Assembly (NCBI GenBank): GCA_902806565.1 | Contig: CADCXA010000006.1 | Location: 1,922,001-1,986,000, forward strand | Length of the DNA stretch: 64,000 bases | Reading direction: 5' to 3' | Origin: Hypoxylon rubiginosum | Taxonomy: Eukaryota > Ascomycota > Sordariomycetes > Xylariales > Hypoxylaceae | The notes under the pieces: model-generated | Database searches by the model: none | Told to the model about the DNA's origin: nothing | What the model saw: the letters and a program-made list of their open reading frames with translations, nothing else | Made by a program: the position numbers and the translations under genes | Shown here: positions 23,030-33,613 of the stretch, piece after piece | How positions within the stretch are numbered: the first letter of the stretch is position 1 | Layout of the letters: each line of letters starts with the position of its first letter

Positions 23030-25464
23030 TTATCGACCTAGGCTTAGCAAACCCTCAATGTATTTCTTCGTGTCCACACCAATGCCCTGAGCAAGGCGAC
23101 TAGCCCCGTCCGCCCAACCACTGCTGCCTTCCGCGTACGAGCTACTGATCCCTCGAAGCCTAGTATGCTCGCCTGCTCGGCGGATCAGGAAGATCTCTTT
23201 GCTGACTTTGCCCTTGACCTGCACGCCTGTCTGTCCACTACGGGAGTCCATGCTGCCTGCCGAATCGCTGTGTGGCAAACTAGGGGCTTGGCTCGCGCTT
23301 GACGACTCTGACGGCTCCGGGGAATTTTGGGGATTCTCCTTTTCAATTATGCGAGTCCAGACGATCCACCAGCCGCGGCTTGTCTTGCAAGTCCGTTCTA
23401 GCTCGGATGAATCCGTTGATATCGCGATGTAGGTGTTGAGGATCTGATTGTGAGTATTAATCGCTTCGACTCGAGACCAGACAGGTTGCGCATTTTCTTG
23501 CGCTATCTGCACAGGCGAAGGGATGCTAGGGATGGTGGACTGCACTGTCATGGCTTCCGGGTCCCATATGAGGTCAAAGATATGGGAGCCTACTGCGCCA
23601 ACATCTGGTCTCCCAGGACGGTAAGCCGTGGACGTGGCTAATGGTTTCCGAAGAGGCGCCAATTGATAATGTAATGACCTGTACAACGTATCCCATGCCA
23701 ACGAATCCGTTCTGTTTTGAAATAGAAACGTATATATGAACGGCTTATTGACATATACGACCACACGTACCCTTTGGGTTTTATTGCGGTCTTGACTATC
23801 GAATTGGAGCACTTGTTCTGAAGAGCCGCTACGACCTTCCTTAGTCGTCGTCAGCTCGTGATCATGGCTCCCGAAATCTCGGGTTATCTCAGCTTCAGGG
23901 AGTTTCGCGTTCTCTAGTTCTACAGTTAGGGTTCGGAGCAAGACTCTTGAGTTGTATTCGACATCTTGAAATTGGTCATCGGACTGTTCCCTACTCTCGT
24001 CGTGTTCGATGTTGCCTGTCTCTTCGACGTCTCCTAGCAGTCCAATCAGGTAGTGGCCCGAATCAACATTGGGTGCCTTGGAGGGACGACGGGAGTCATT
24101 GGAATCATTCTTAGGGGTAGATTCGACATCCTGGGCGGTAACTTCGCTCCCGCCGGAGGTACCCAATGTCCAATGCGTGCCATAACCCATTTTAAGGTAG
24201 GACATAAACCGGTTAACCCCGCCTGCATCCGTCGAGTCTTCGTTAATTTTGGCTGATTCTGTACCTGACTCGTCTATAGTTCGATTTTGCATGCTCCGTT
24301 GCTTTGGGTCGATATTATCCCTCCCCTTAGGAGCTTTCTTGGGCTTTCTTGCTTGGCGTATAGAGGCTGGGCTCTCTCTTACGCCATAGGCATCCTCACC
24401 CCATGTGTAGAGGTCCTCCATCCAGTATGTAACATCGCGCAGCGACTTTCTTGATAGAGTTCCGACACCCAAGAATATGGCCCCATCTTCGGCTCCGGGT
24501 TCTTCACCGGTGCCAAGCCATTTTGGAGCGGAGTCGTCGACGTACTTAAGATCATTCTTAGGATCCTCGTCCGCCTCAGGCTCTGAAGGTCCAAACTTGG
24601 AAACGATCAAGTCAATCAGGCCCTCGACCCGATCGACAAATCCTTCTAGGACTTCCCTCTCGCCGCTCCCTCTATCTTCTTCGCCGACGCCAACACCAAG
24701 TTCACCACAAGCAGCGATCTTGATGCCCCCAAAGACGTTGGTGGCGGGGTTGCCATGTAACATAACGTTCCACGTTGACAGGAAGAGGTCCCAGTACCTG
24801 CTTACTATGCTAACAAATTTCGACCGTCTCGATCGGACGAATAAAGCACTCAGGGACGCCGAATGGTGCAATAGGAAGACGGAATGCGCGCGCAAAAGGT
24901 CCTGCATGAGCAATGCGGCTGGCTTGAGCTCCCGGGACGAGTACTCGACGTGTTCGGACGGATTATCTTTCTGGTTGGGGGAGGGTCCTCCAAGTCGTGG
25001 GGGCAGAGGTATCTTCGTCAAATCAACAGACTACATAGGAAACAAGCGTGTCATGTCAGCTTCTAGTTCTACGTAAACGGTTTGTCCCTGCTCACAGCTA
25101 AGATCCACCAGCCGGGCTCTAGCTCGTGCAGGACGACGCGACTTTTCTCGGTCTCTATCGTGTCGACGGGCTTACTATCGGCGAACCCACGGCTAAATTC
25201 GACCATGCCCTGCGCCAGTCCAATTTGTCTCAATCGTTCGTTTCGTTCATCCTGGGAGATGCTGTCGGTAGGTTTACCGCGCGAACGGTGGCGTCGCTTC
25301 TTGGACTGGGTATTTACGGAGGCATAGTAGACTATCTGGTCGTCTAATGTCTCGTCAGTGGTCCCTAGGGAGGGATTGAAGATTGCTAGAAAGCCTAGCT
25401 GGGCTGGCACGACGGTGGCCTGAGGAGAAATTGGAGTAGCCATTACGGAGCAGGGCCGGGTCAT
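23030..25464 (-). CDS. CCZ1: Vacuolar fusion protein Ccz1 (Mon1-Ccz1 Rab7 GEF subunit)
   Basis: Ccz1 pairs with Mon1 to activate the Rab7 GTPase Ypt7 on late endosomes, vacuoles and autophagosomes. Exons 25464-25096 and 25030-23030, with a 65-nt intron (GTGAGC donor, TATGTAG acceptor), give 789 residues. The N-terminal first-longin domain is clear: QLGFLAIFNPSLG, then YY at the expected spacing, and WWILASVDL formed across the splice. The central part (about 270-430) is acidic and Ser-rich, as is usual for the linker. The C-terminus holds IFLIRRAGEHTRLRG and ends near YIEGLLSLGR, as in other filamentous fungi. A second ATG at 25443 would remove seven residues and is equally likely. It forms the housekeeping boundary left of the polyketide cluster. 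Confidence 0.88.
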
Positions 25465-26150
25465 GTAATTACAGCATCAGTACGTGAAGGATGCCTATCG
25501 AGGTAAGCTACCACGAAGACAGCCATATCAGATCAATGATACATGTAGGAATGTAGGGCAGACAGGGCAGACAGGATAGACTAAGAAAAGACTAATTGGT
25601 TGTATTGGGAAGTGAACAAAAAAAAAGAGTGATCTCGACCGGCCGCCGGGGAGCTAGACGACCGTGAAATCTAGAGCCTTAAAGCCTTGGAGCCTCATCG
25701 GGTCCGCTATGGATACGTCTTCTTTAGTTGGTCTTGGCATATTTTGCTTTTTCCAGAAGGAAAGTCATTATACCTGCTTGTTGCATGAACATAGAACTTA
25801 TCGCAGGGATATTGAGTTATCAAGGTGTTAACGGTGTCAACTGGAACCTTGCGTCAAATACTACGCGACATCGAGAGTTTCTAATAAAAAGGGGGTAGGT
25901 TTTTCATGCCGTTATATACAATTTCCTATCCCTATGATTTCCATAAGGCCTTTGCTATCCAACCTACTTTGCTACAAATACAATCAATACAATACAACAC
26001 TCCTCCTAGTCCACGCTTATGCTGTTATGCTGTTATACGGTACACAATTTACAGTGCACAATTCGTATTGATCAATCTTCCCTCCTACATTTCCCATATT
26101 CTCTCGTCCTTCAGGTTGTCATGTCATGAGCCGGCATCTTACTTCAACCC
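25465..26150. other. Intergenic between CCZ1 and the cluster hydrolase
   Basis: CCZ1 promoter side (poly-A near 25618) and the hydrolase 3' flank. No gene seen. Confidence 0.5.
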
Positions 26151-27363
26151 TTAAAAGCCGTTGGCTCCAAGGAAGCCAAGCGTGTCCGCCATCAACTGCG
26201 TGGCGCTGTGGTGGTACAGGATAAGGTGGCCCGTCTCCCCGTACACCTTGATATCGTACGCCTGGGCCTTGGGGAACCGGTTGTACAGCGCGTACGGCTG
26301 TTCGCGGCAGACCTTGCCACCGCAGAATGTCGAATCTCCTACGGATAAATGAGGGGTTAGCGTCCAAGATGCGCTCATTACCACAATCGAAATGAGGAGA
26401 TACGTACGATCACCAATTCCTAAGAAAACGGGTCCCTTATACTCAGGAGCCTCGACAAGATGGTAGGTGAACGTGACGGCAGCTCCCAACGTGTCAAAGT
26501 CGCGGGTTTGCCTACACTCTTGTGTTAGCAGATTGCTTCTCTCGGCGGACGATAGGGGCCTGTATCCTCATCGGTCGGACTTACCAGTCGTACTCCACAA
26601 TGTCCGGGTCGTAAGACCCAGCGAAGCATGCAACCAACCGTCCTTCCCGTGACGATTGGGTTTGGTATGTAGGCGGGATTGCGCCCCATTTGTCGGGGTC
26701 GATCTGCTGCGCGGGTGCCTGAAGTCCCGAAAGGAAAGCAGGGTAAATCCAAGTTAGATCCCACGATATGCCGTGTAACACGATGGCATCGACATCCTCG
26801 GGATACTGCTGTGCGAGCGAGTTTGCCGTGATGGCGCCGATGGAGAACCCGACCAGGACAATCTTATCCCAGGATTTGCCGTCGACCTCGCCGTTGCGCA
26901 ACTTCTGGATCAGGTGATGTATGGTAGCTACATACATCTGCGTCTGAGCTTCGAGGAGTCCGTCTGGGAACGTGCTGTTTCCATTGCCGACTAGGTCTAC
27001 GGCTAACGTTGGATATCCCTCCTTGTTCATGCGCTGGACGTAGCTGTACGTCTCCGGCTTATACTGGATATCCCACATGTTCTTGTTGAAAGAAGCACCG
27101 TGGATGAGAATCTGGAGCGTATCCTCACGAGACTCCTGGCTGCTTTGGCTCTCGGGGAGACAAAGCCTGGCTGACATTTCGTACTCATTCGACACTAGGA
27201 TTTCTTTCCCTGCCAAGGCATAGAGCACCTCCGCATTGTAGTTCTCGTTTGAGAACTCATTGGTCGTCGTTCTCTGGACGGATACCGGGATACGAAGGTC
27301 TTGGCATGGCTTCTGCAGTATCGCTGGCAGCGACGACAGGACGAGAGGAATTTGCGGTAGCAT
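26151..27363 (-). CDS. Alpha/beta hydrolase, putative cluster member
   Basis: Three exons, 27363-26585, 26511-26408 and 26338-26151, give 356 residues. The alpha/beta-hydrolase core shows the oxyanion-hole segment LIHGAS (86-91), the nucleophile elbow GFSIG (Ser174), an Asp in FLGIGDRD formed across the second intron, and the His in GETGHLILYHHSA near the C-terminus. The catalytic triad therefore looks complete. There is no convincing signal peptide or membrane anchor. The substrate is unknown; ester or lactone hydrolysis of a pathway intermediate is an inference from context. A CGG-type motif (27456-27466), shared with the polyketide genes, lies about 90 bp upstream of the ATG. This supports membership in the cluster even though 2 kb separates it from the next gene. 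Confidence 0.8.
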
Positions 27364-27455
27364 CTTGGCGATTAGCTCTGAATGCGCTTGTTACCTCCTG
27401 GAAAGCCATGGTTGCCGTATTGTTTATTTTATTTTTATCTTTGGTGGTGTGGTCG

Positions 27456-27466
27456 CGGACCCGAGT
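27456..27466 (-). promoter_or_regulatory. Cluster motif ACTCGGGTCCG upstream of the hydrolase
   Basis: Top strand CGGACCCGAGT, the reverse complement of ACTCGGGTCCG. The core is CGG-N2-CCG, a Zn2Cys6-type inverted half-site pair. It lies about 90 bp before the hydrolase ATG. Binding is inferred. Confidence 0.5.
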
Positions 27467-27982
27467 TTGGTACTCTACGATCTGCGGACCTGAGCGGTGC
27501 TGAGCAGTGATTTTACATCTACAGGGAAACCTCGCGCTACGACCGAATATGCACATGTTTAGGTAAGTTTCCCAGAGATTGAGGCCTAGTAACATTATTT
27601 CATTGCTGGTTTAGAATTGACGTTAACCGTATTAGTGATGTTATACCCATTCCTCCTTTCGGACGGCTCAGCTGCAAGGGTCTATACCTGGGATACGTAA
27701 GTGTATAGAGTCCACGTGCGCGAACGAATACCTCGAGTTAAGATGCGAACTAAGAGATTACTGGTCTGGCTTATATGTCTCATTCAAAGTTATGTAAGAT
27801 TATACATGGTATTAAAACGTTTTAGGTTAGAAGATGAGTTCGTACCAGATTCTTAAGTCTTCATTGGCTAGGTACCTGGGTAGGTAAGAGGTAGGTACAG
27901 TGTCTTATTCCTCGTCGAACAACTAGTTCTAGTTACAACTGATTCTTTTCTAATCCTACAGGCTTCTAGGTTCGGCTCCTCT

Positions 27983-28012
27983 CACAGTCAAGCACAGTCA
28001 AGCACAGTCAAG
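27983..28012. repeat. Triple direct repeat of CACAGTCAAG
   Basis: Three perfect, contiguous 10-bp units in the spacer between the hydrolase and BBE genes. Function unknown. Confidence 0.85.
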
Positions 28013-29182
28013 AGAGCCCGTAATTTCCTTCCATACCATTTTATCCTATCTACACTTAACTTTGGCGAAACTATACTAATGAAGTCGTCACACCCTCACG
28101 AGAACCAAAAATCCTTAACGCTGTGTCCCGGAGCTACTCTTATAACTTGGCATCATACTATCCTTGACATATATGTCCGAATCCCCGGTACTGTCTGACC
28201 ACCAACCGGTGATGGCCGAGGGTTTTCACACCGAATATGACCTCGCTCGGTGTCATGTGTAACGCTACACATTTGCGCGAAAGCATTCTTAAGTCCTTAG
28301 TATTCTTGGATTTACCGGGAGGTTCTGATATCTAGAGTGCTCTCTTCCTGTTACACAGTGTCGTTTACCACGCCACCGCTCGGACGACTTATGCAAACCT
28401 GGTTCCGGACCGGATGTGCCGGGTGCAGGCCTGCCAAACCAGCTCCGTGAAAACTCGTCAGCCGTCCCAACCCGATTTGCGCATTTGACCTAGAAGCGTT
28501 GCCGATATTCAGCATCTCACATGAACCGGTAGCATTCCTAGGATTAGGATTAATTGGCAGAGTACGTTGACGGGGATCTACCCCATGAATTCAATAGTCG
28601 TATGTCACTGCATCACCAGATCGACTGACTGATTGGCCACTTTTCTTGCGAGATGTCGATCACCAGCGGTTACGGTAAGCCTTTCCCTAGGTATAATGCC
28701 ACTTGATGGCAGCAGCAATGTCTAGGCATTTTCCGTTACCATGGTGCTGGGCGTAGCCTACTTAACGCCAGGTTAAGGGGTTAGTCGTTGCAACGCTGAC
28801 ATATCAGCACTAGAGACATGGAAGTTTTCCCATTTGCCGAAGTCCTCCAGACCTAGGTGAACCACTAGTATGACTTAACTATCTCGAAGGGTTTTACAAG
28901 CATTGGACCTGGGAGCCCTTGTTCTGAAGTCCGGTGATGTTGTTCACGAAAGAGATCAGAAACCCCGAGTGGTCCTGCTCGTACCATGGCAAGGATATAA
29001 GGAGGAGACGTAGGATGCGCATCCTGGACTGCAGAAAAGCCACATGGACGGCATCTCAGCCGTGAAGCCTGATATGATATCCTTCAATGCGGCTGAGAGA
29101 AGTGGAAGACTCGGATTATGGCCGCTGCGCCGCATCTCGGCCTACAATCGTAAGACCTAGCCCCGAGTATCACAGCCGTGAG

Positions 29183-29194
29183 CCGGACCCGAGT
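29183..29194 (-). promoter_or_regulatory. Cluster motif ACTCGGGTCCGG upstream of the BBE oxidase
   Basis: Top strand CCGGACCCGAGT, about 190 bp before the BBE ATG. It matches the copy at 40634-40645 over 12 bases in reverse orientation. Related half-copies (ACTCGGGG) lie at 28962-28970 and 29161-29168, also reversed. Confidence 0.55.
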
Positions 29195-29382
29195 AGCAGC
29201 TGATCGACTCCCCCTGAGATGAACGTCGATAGTGAAGTAATATACGTGAAGGCAAATTAATATATATGGTTGTGGTTCGCCGCAATCATGACTGATTTAT
29301 TCGTAACTCAATAGACAACTTGGCCAATCAAGTCTTAACCCTCTGCCCCCCTTAATATAGGTATCGGTACTCTTCATCAAAG

Positions 29383-31299
29383 ATGGGCTTCTCTGACGTA
29401 TTTGCAACGCTCACTGTCCTCGGTGCGACCGTGCGATTGGCCGTCGCCGCCCCGACAGCACAATGCGTAAGATCGCCCTAAGACTATGGTAGAACTGCTC
29501 TTATCTAACGATCTCTTGATCACACTCTGCAGTGCGAATCCCTGTTGGGTCTGATGCCGAGCGATACCTTTATGGAGGAGTCTGTAACCTACGAGACCGA
29601 GAACACGGACTTTTGGTGTAAGTGGCCTCGTTTACTCCTACATACCTGTAACCCAAGGTAAACTACCTGAGGTATCTTTGCAGCAACTAATTTTTCGATG
29701 TAACATAGCCGCCACTGAGATTTTGGAACCATCCTGTGTTTTCCTTCCCGATAGCCCTGAGAAGGTTGCACAGGCCGTGAACCTCTTCGTGCAGAATGAC
29801 TGCAAGTTCTCCATCAAGGGGGGTGGGCATAGCGCTATCCCGGGTGCTGCCAACATCCACGACGGTATCTTGATGCCCATGGAGAAGCTGAGGACGTTCG
29901 ATATCAGCCCCGATGGATCACTTGCCAAGGTTGGCTCGGGTTACCTCATGGGCGACATCTACGCCGGACTGGACCCTGCTAACCTCACTGCTATGATCGG
30001 CCGCTACGCCAAGGTCGGGCTCGGCGTCGCCCTCGGAGCTGGTGTCAACTACCTTGTGAACAAGAACGGGCTGGCTATCGACAATGTCGTCAGCTTCGAA
30101 ATTGTCCTAGCTAACTCGACTATCGTCAACGCTAACGCCACTAGCCACCCCGAGCTGTTCAAGGCTCTCAAGGGCGGAAACAACAACTATGGCGTCGTCA
30201 CCGCTTTCACGCTCGCGACCGAGAAGACGGACGGTTCCATCTACGGCGGCGTCATATACTACCCGGAATCCTCCCTCGACCAGGTTCTCGACGTCGTTTA
30301 CGACTACTCGGTCCGCCAAGCTGTCGACGACCACCTGACCCATGTCCTGCCTCAGTATGGATATAACGGAACCACGGACGAGGCTATCAACTTCAGCCCG
30401 GTGATGTACAACAAGGGCGTCTTTGAGCTTCCCGAGATCATGCAAGGATGGCTCGATGTCTCCCACTTCAACAGCACCCTGCGCAACAGGCAATACCACG
30501 ACTTGGCTGTCGAACTTAACGAGGCATTCGCCGACGGATTGGTGTAAGTCCTATCTTCTTAGCCGTATTTCGTGTCTTTCAGGAAGAAGATTACACCCTC
30601 TCTCTCAGATGTTGACAAGCTTTGCAGGCAGGAACAGCGCGTCTTCACCGTCTATGCTGATGCCCAACTGTACAAGGACCTCTGGGCCAACTTCCTCGCT
30701 TGGTGCAAGAACTACCAGCACATCCCTGGCTTCTATGGCTTCCATGTCAACATGCCCATTACTCCCCACGCCGTCCAGCAAGGTATTGCGAAGGGAGGGA
30801 ACAGTCTTGGCCTTGAAGATGCCGGTGACCGTGTCTTAGGAGGTATGTCACCCCCTTTTGCGATCGCCCGGCCAGCCATGTCCCCTTATTTAGACATGGT
30901 AAGGTGTAAATGAGAAGTTGCTGACAATGGTATGTGATGATATAGCCATCTACTTCGGAGTGACCTTCAACTCGATGGACGACGCGGACGAAGTCCTGCC
31001 GGCCCACGATGACTTCGTCAAGTCCCAGCAGGCGCTGGCGGAAAGCCGCGGTCTTCTCCACAAGTACATGTAAGTTCTCTTATATATACCCCTTCCGGTC
31101 CGGCGGATAGTTGATACGGATTGCTAATACGCTGTCGCCACGGTAAAGCATGTTGACGTACTCTGGTTACGACCAGCCGGCGATCGAGAGCTACGGCGCA
31201 GAGAACGTGCAGAACCTTCTTTCCGTGCAAGCCGCCTACGACCCTAACAAGGTCTTCCAGCGCCTCGTGCCCGGCGGTCAGAAGCTGCCCAGCCAGTGA
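29383..31299 (+). CDS. Secreted FAD-linked oxidase, berberine-bridge-enzyme (BBE) type
   Basis: Six exons: 29383-29466, 29533-29617, 29709-30543, 30583-30842, 30946-31069, 31149-31299; 512 residues. A signal peptide (MGFSDVFATLTVLGATVRLAVAA) indicates export or a vesicle-associated oxidase. FAD-binding type-4 (PCMH) domain: WSATEILEPSCVFLPDSPE, then IKGGGHSAIPG with His97 at the position that is covalently linked to FAD in the family. The Cys used for a second flavin bond is not apparent in the segment GVALGAGVNYLVNKNG. The C-terminal BBE-type end reads AAYDPNKVFQRLVPGG. Fungal secondary-metabolite clusters often use such enzymes for dehydrogenation or oxidative coupling; the substrate here is unknown. 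Intron 3 is only 39 nt, which should be checked. Confidence 0.88.
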
Positions 31300-31958
31300 G
31301 AACGTGTTGTGTATCGGCATGTGCCAGTCGGAGAGCTGACTAAAGTCCACACAACTCGAACGAACATGGTGTTGATCTGACGACTAGGACCAGCTTCACC
31401 GAGGTCAATCGGGAGACAGGAAAGAAGATCCATGTACTAGACCTACGGCGCAAGCCATATATTCACCATCACCACCGCTGCCTAGCGTATTATTTCGCAT
31501 TCTTGTATTTAGAAAACTTGACTAAATATTGGACACTGCCGTATCTTCACGGCAACACTACCCTTAGCTTTATCACAGATGTTTGGAAAGACCGTATAGT
31601 TCTTGTAAGGTAATCGAGGTTATTTCCCAAGAAGAAGAAAAAAAACGCTCAGTTTTCGCCACAATCATATCTCCTGTATTCGAGCAACGCTCTCGTCCAC
31701 TATCTCCGTGTTAAGGAAAATGGTATCTCCCTGCGTGTATTGACCCTCGAAGCCTGCCTCTCTCCGTAACCAATTGTATGTAAGGGGGTTGAAATATTTC
31801 CAGTCTTTTTTTTTTTCGGTGTGGTTTCTCGTTTTTTTTTCGTTTCCTGCTACATACACGATCTTGAACAATATTCTACCACGAAGCGAAGAAATATGCA
31901 CTGCCAGGTATTTACAAAACCCACCCACCAAACCCCCCCTTTCTATCCTATGTATTCC
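31300..31958. other. Convergent spacer between BBE and SDR genes
   Basis: AT-rich 3' flanks of two converging genes. Poly-T and poly-A runs near 31640 and 31806-31840 are consistent with transcript ends. No gene seen. Confidence 0.5.
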
Positions 31959-32997
31959 TCACAGGTCCGTCTCCTCGTACCTCCGAGCGGACTCCAAGCG
32001 GGTCTCGAGCGCCGTCTGGGCCGCGGCGGGGGCGTCGGAGCCCAGGAGGAGGAGGAAGGGTATCTGGTTGTTGTTGTTGTCGACGTCGTCGCCTTCTTCC
32101 CTGTCCCTGGCGGCGGCGTACAGGTCGACGATGACGCGCGCGGCCTTGCGGGGGTCGCCGGGCTGGGCGCCATTGAGGGCGTTGAGGGACCGGCGCGGGG
32201 GCGTGAGCACCATGTCGTAGTCCTCGATGTGCTCGGCGATGCGGAGGCGGTGGCCGCGCGCGAGGAAGGGCGTCCGGAAGTGGCCCAGCTGCACGAGGCA
32301 CACCCGGACCCCCAGCGGGTCCGTCTCCCGCTGCAGCGCCTCCGTCACGGCCGCCAGCGCCGCCTTGGACGCCCCGTACACGCCCGCGTTCGGCGCGCCC
32401 TCGTACGCGTCGGCGCCCGCGATGTTGAAGATGACGCCGCGCCCTACCCGCCGCATGTGCGGCAGCACGGCCCGGATCAGGCGCAGCGGTCCGAAGAAGT
32501 TGGTCTGGAACACGTCGAGGGCTTCGTCGTCACTAGATTGGGGGTTGTGTCAGGTTAGCCTTACTCCTTTTTCTTTTGTTTTTTTCTTCTTCTTCTCTTC
32601 ACTCCTATGTTTACCCCTTTTGTATTCTTTCTTTTCCTTTCCCTCTCCTTTTTTTTTTAAAAAAGATATCGTGTGGGATAAAACAATACCTGGTTTCCTC
32701 GACTGCGCCTTCGAGTAGGTAGCCGGCCGCGTTGACGAGCACGTCGATTTTTCCCACGCTGGCCAGGACGTAATTCAGGGACGCGGTGACGGCTTCGGCG
32801 GGACCGGCGACGTTAAGGGGGACGGCACGACACCCGGCGTCGGCGGCGGGCTTCAGGGCTTCTTCGGTGCGACCGATGGCGAATACGATGGCGTCCAGGG
32901 ACTGAACGGCCTCCAGGGCGATGGCCTGACCGACGCCTGACGATGCGCCGGTGACGACCCATACGGGCCGCTGGACCTCGTCGAAGGTTACAAACAT
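31959..32997 (-). CDS. Short-chain dehydrogenase/reductase lacking the usual catalytic Ser
   Basis: Exons 32997-32690 and 32532-31959, with a 157-nt intron rich in T on the top strand; 293 residues. Classical SDR layout: cofactor motif TGASSGVG (16-23), NAAG after the fourth strand, Asn114 in the NxFG motif, and YGASK with Tyr155 and Lys159. The Ser normally 13 residues before the Tyr is missing: the segment is NIAGADAYEG, with Ala141 and Gly142. The enzyme may be altered in activity or use a different residue. Exon 2 is markedly GC-rich compared with the PKS. A cluster motif copy (33122-33133) lies about 125 bp upstream of the start, and the gene is tail-to-tail with the BBE oxidase. Substrate unknown. 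Confidence 0.85.
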
Positions 32998-33613
32998 TTT
33001 GGCGTATCCGTGTATCCGAATGCCGAGTAGCTACTTGCTAAAACTTTCGGGGAATAACGAGTCGCTGCTTTCAGGGTTGCATCTGATGATATATTCCTCT
33101 CTCTGATGCGCTGGCAGCCGTACTCGGGGTCCGCCACCACCGTGGGGTGGGACAAGAAACTTGGTCATTTACCCTCCCCCCTAGGCTGGCGCGTTTCGTG
33201 CCACCCGGGTTCCTTCGATACTACTGGGCATCCCTTATCCATGTGATATGAAACAACGCAGATCTGTGTATTACGGTTCCGAGGAGCAGTGCCGTACGGC
33301 GGGCAAGACGACTGAGGTAGTACAAGAAAAAAAACAAGTCATGATTGTAGATTACTTTTAAGCTAGTTCCGCCTAGGCACCCAAGGTAACATTCATCTGA
33401 GTGAATTTACTACAAAGAAATCTACCAAGTCCGATGGTTCAGAAAGCTCATGATATTTTGTGACCTAAAGAAAATAATATGGAAATAAAATGGAAAAATA
33501 AAAGAAACACGGCGGAGAGACATATCCACATATGAGGGAGTAATTTACGAGAAAAAATCATACGCGATAGCCCATTCGCCCTCGGCCCGCCTCCCTCGCC
33601 GCCTCTCGGTGAC
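32998..33613. other. Spacer between SDR promoter and PKS 3' end
   Basis: Holds the cluster motif at 33122-33133 and AT-rich PKS 3' flank. No gene seen. Confidence 0.5.
33122..33133 (+). promoter_or_regulatory. Cluster motif ACTCGGGGTCCG upstream of the SDR
   Basis: CGG-N3-CCG form of the shared site, about 125 bp upstream of the SDR ATG at 32997. Confidence 0.55.

Larger units (their letters stand above)
27364..29382. other. Divergent spacer between hydrolase and BBE oxidase genes
   Basis: Two kilobases without a supportable gene. It contains a perfect triple direct repeat of CACAGTCAAG at 27983-28012 and several copies of the cluster motif or its half (27456, 28962, 29161, 29183). Confidence 0.5.

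Noticed and set aside
31774..32718. Open frames on the plus strand opposite the SDR
   Set aside because: Shadow frames of the GC-rich SDR exon; Arg/Pro/Ala-rich with no domain.
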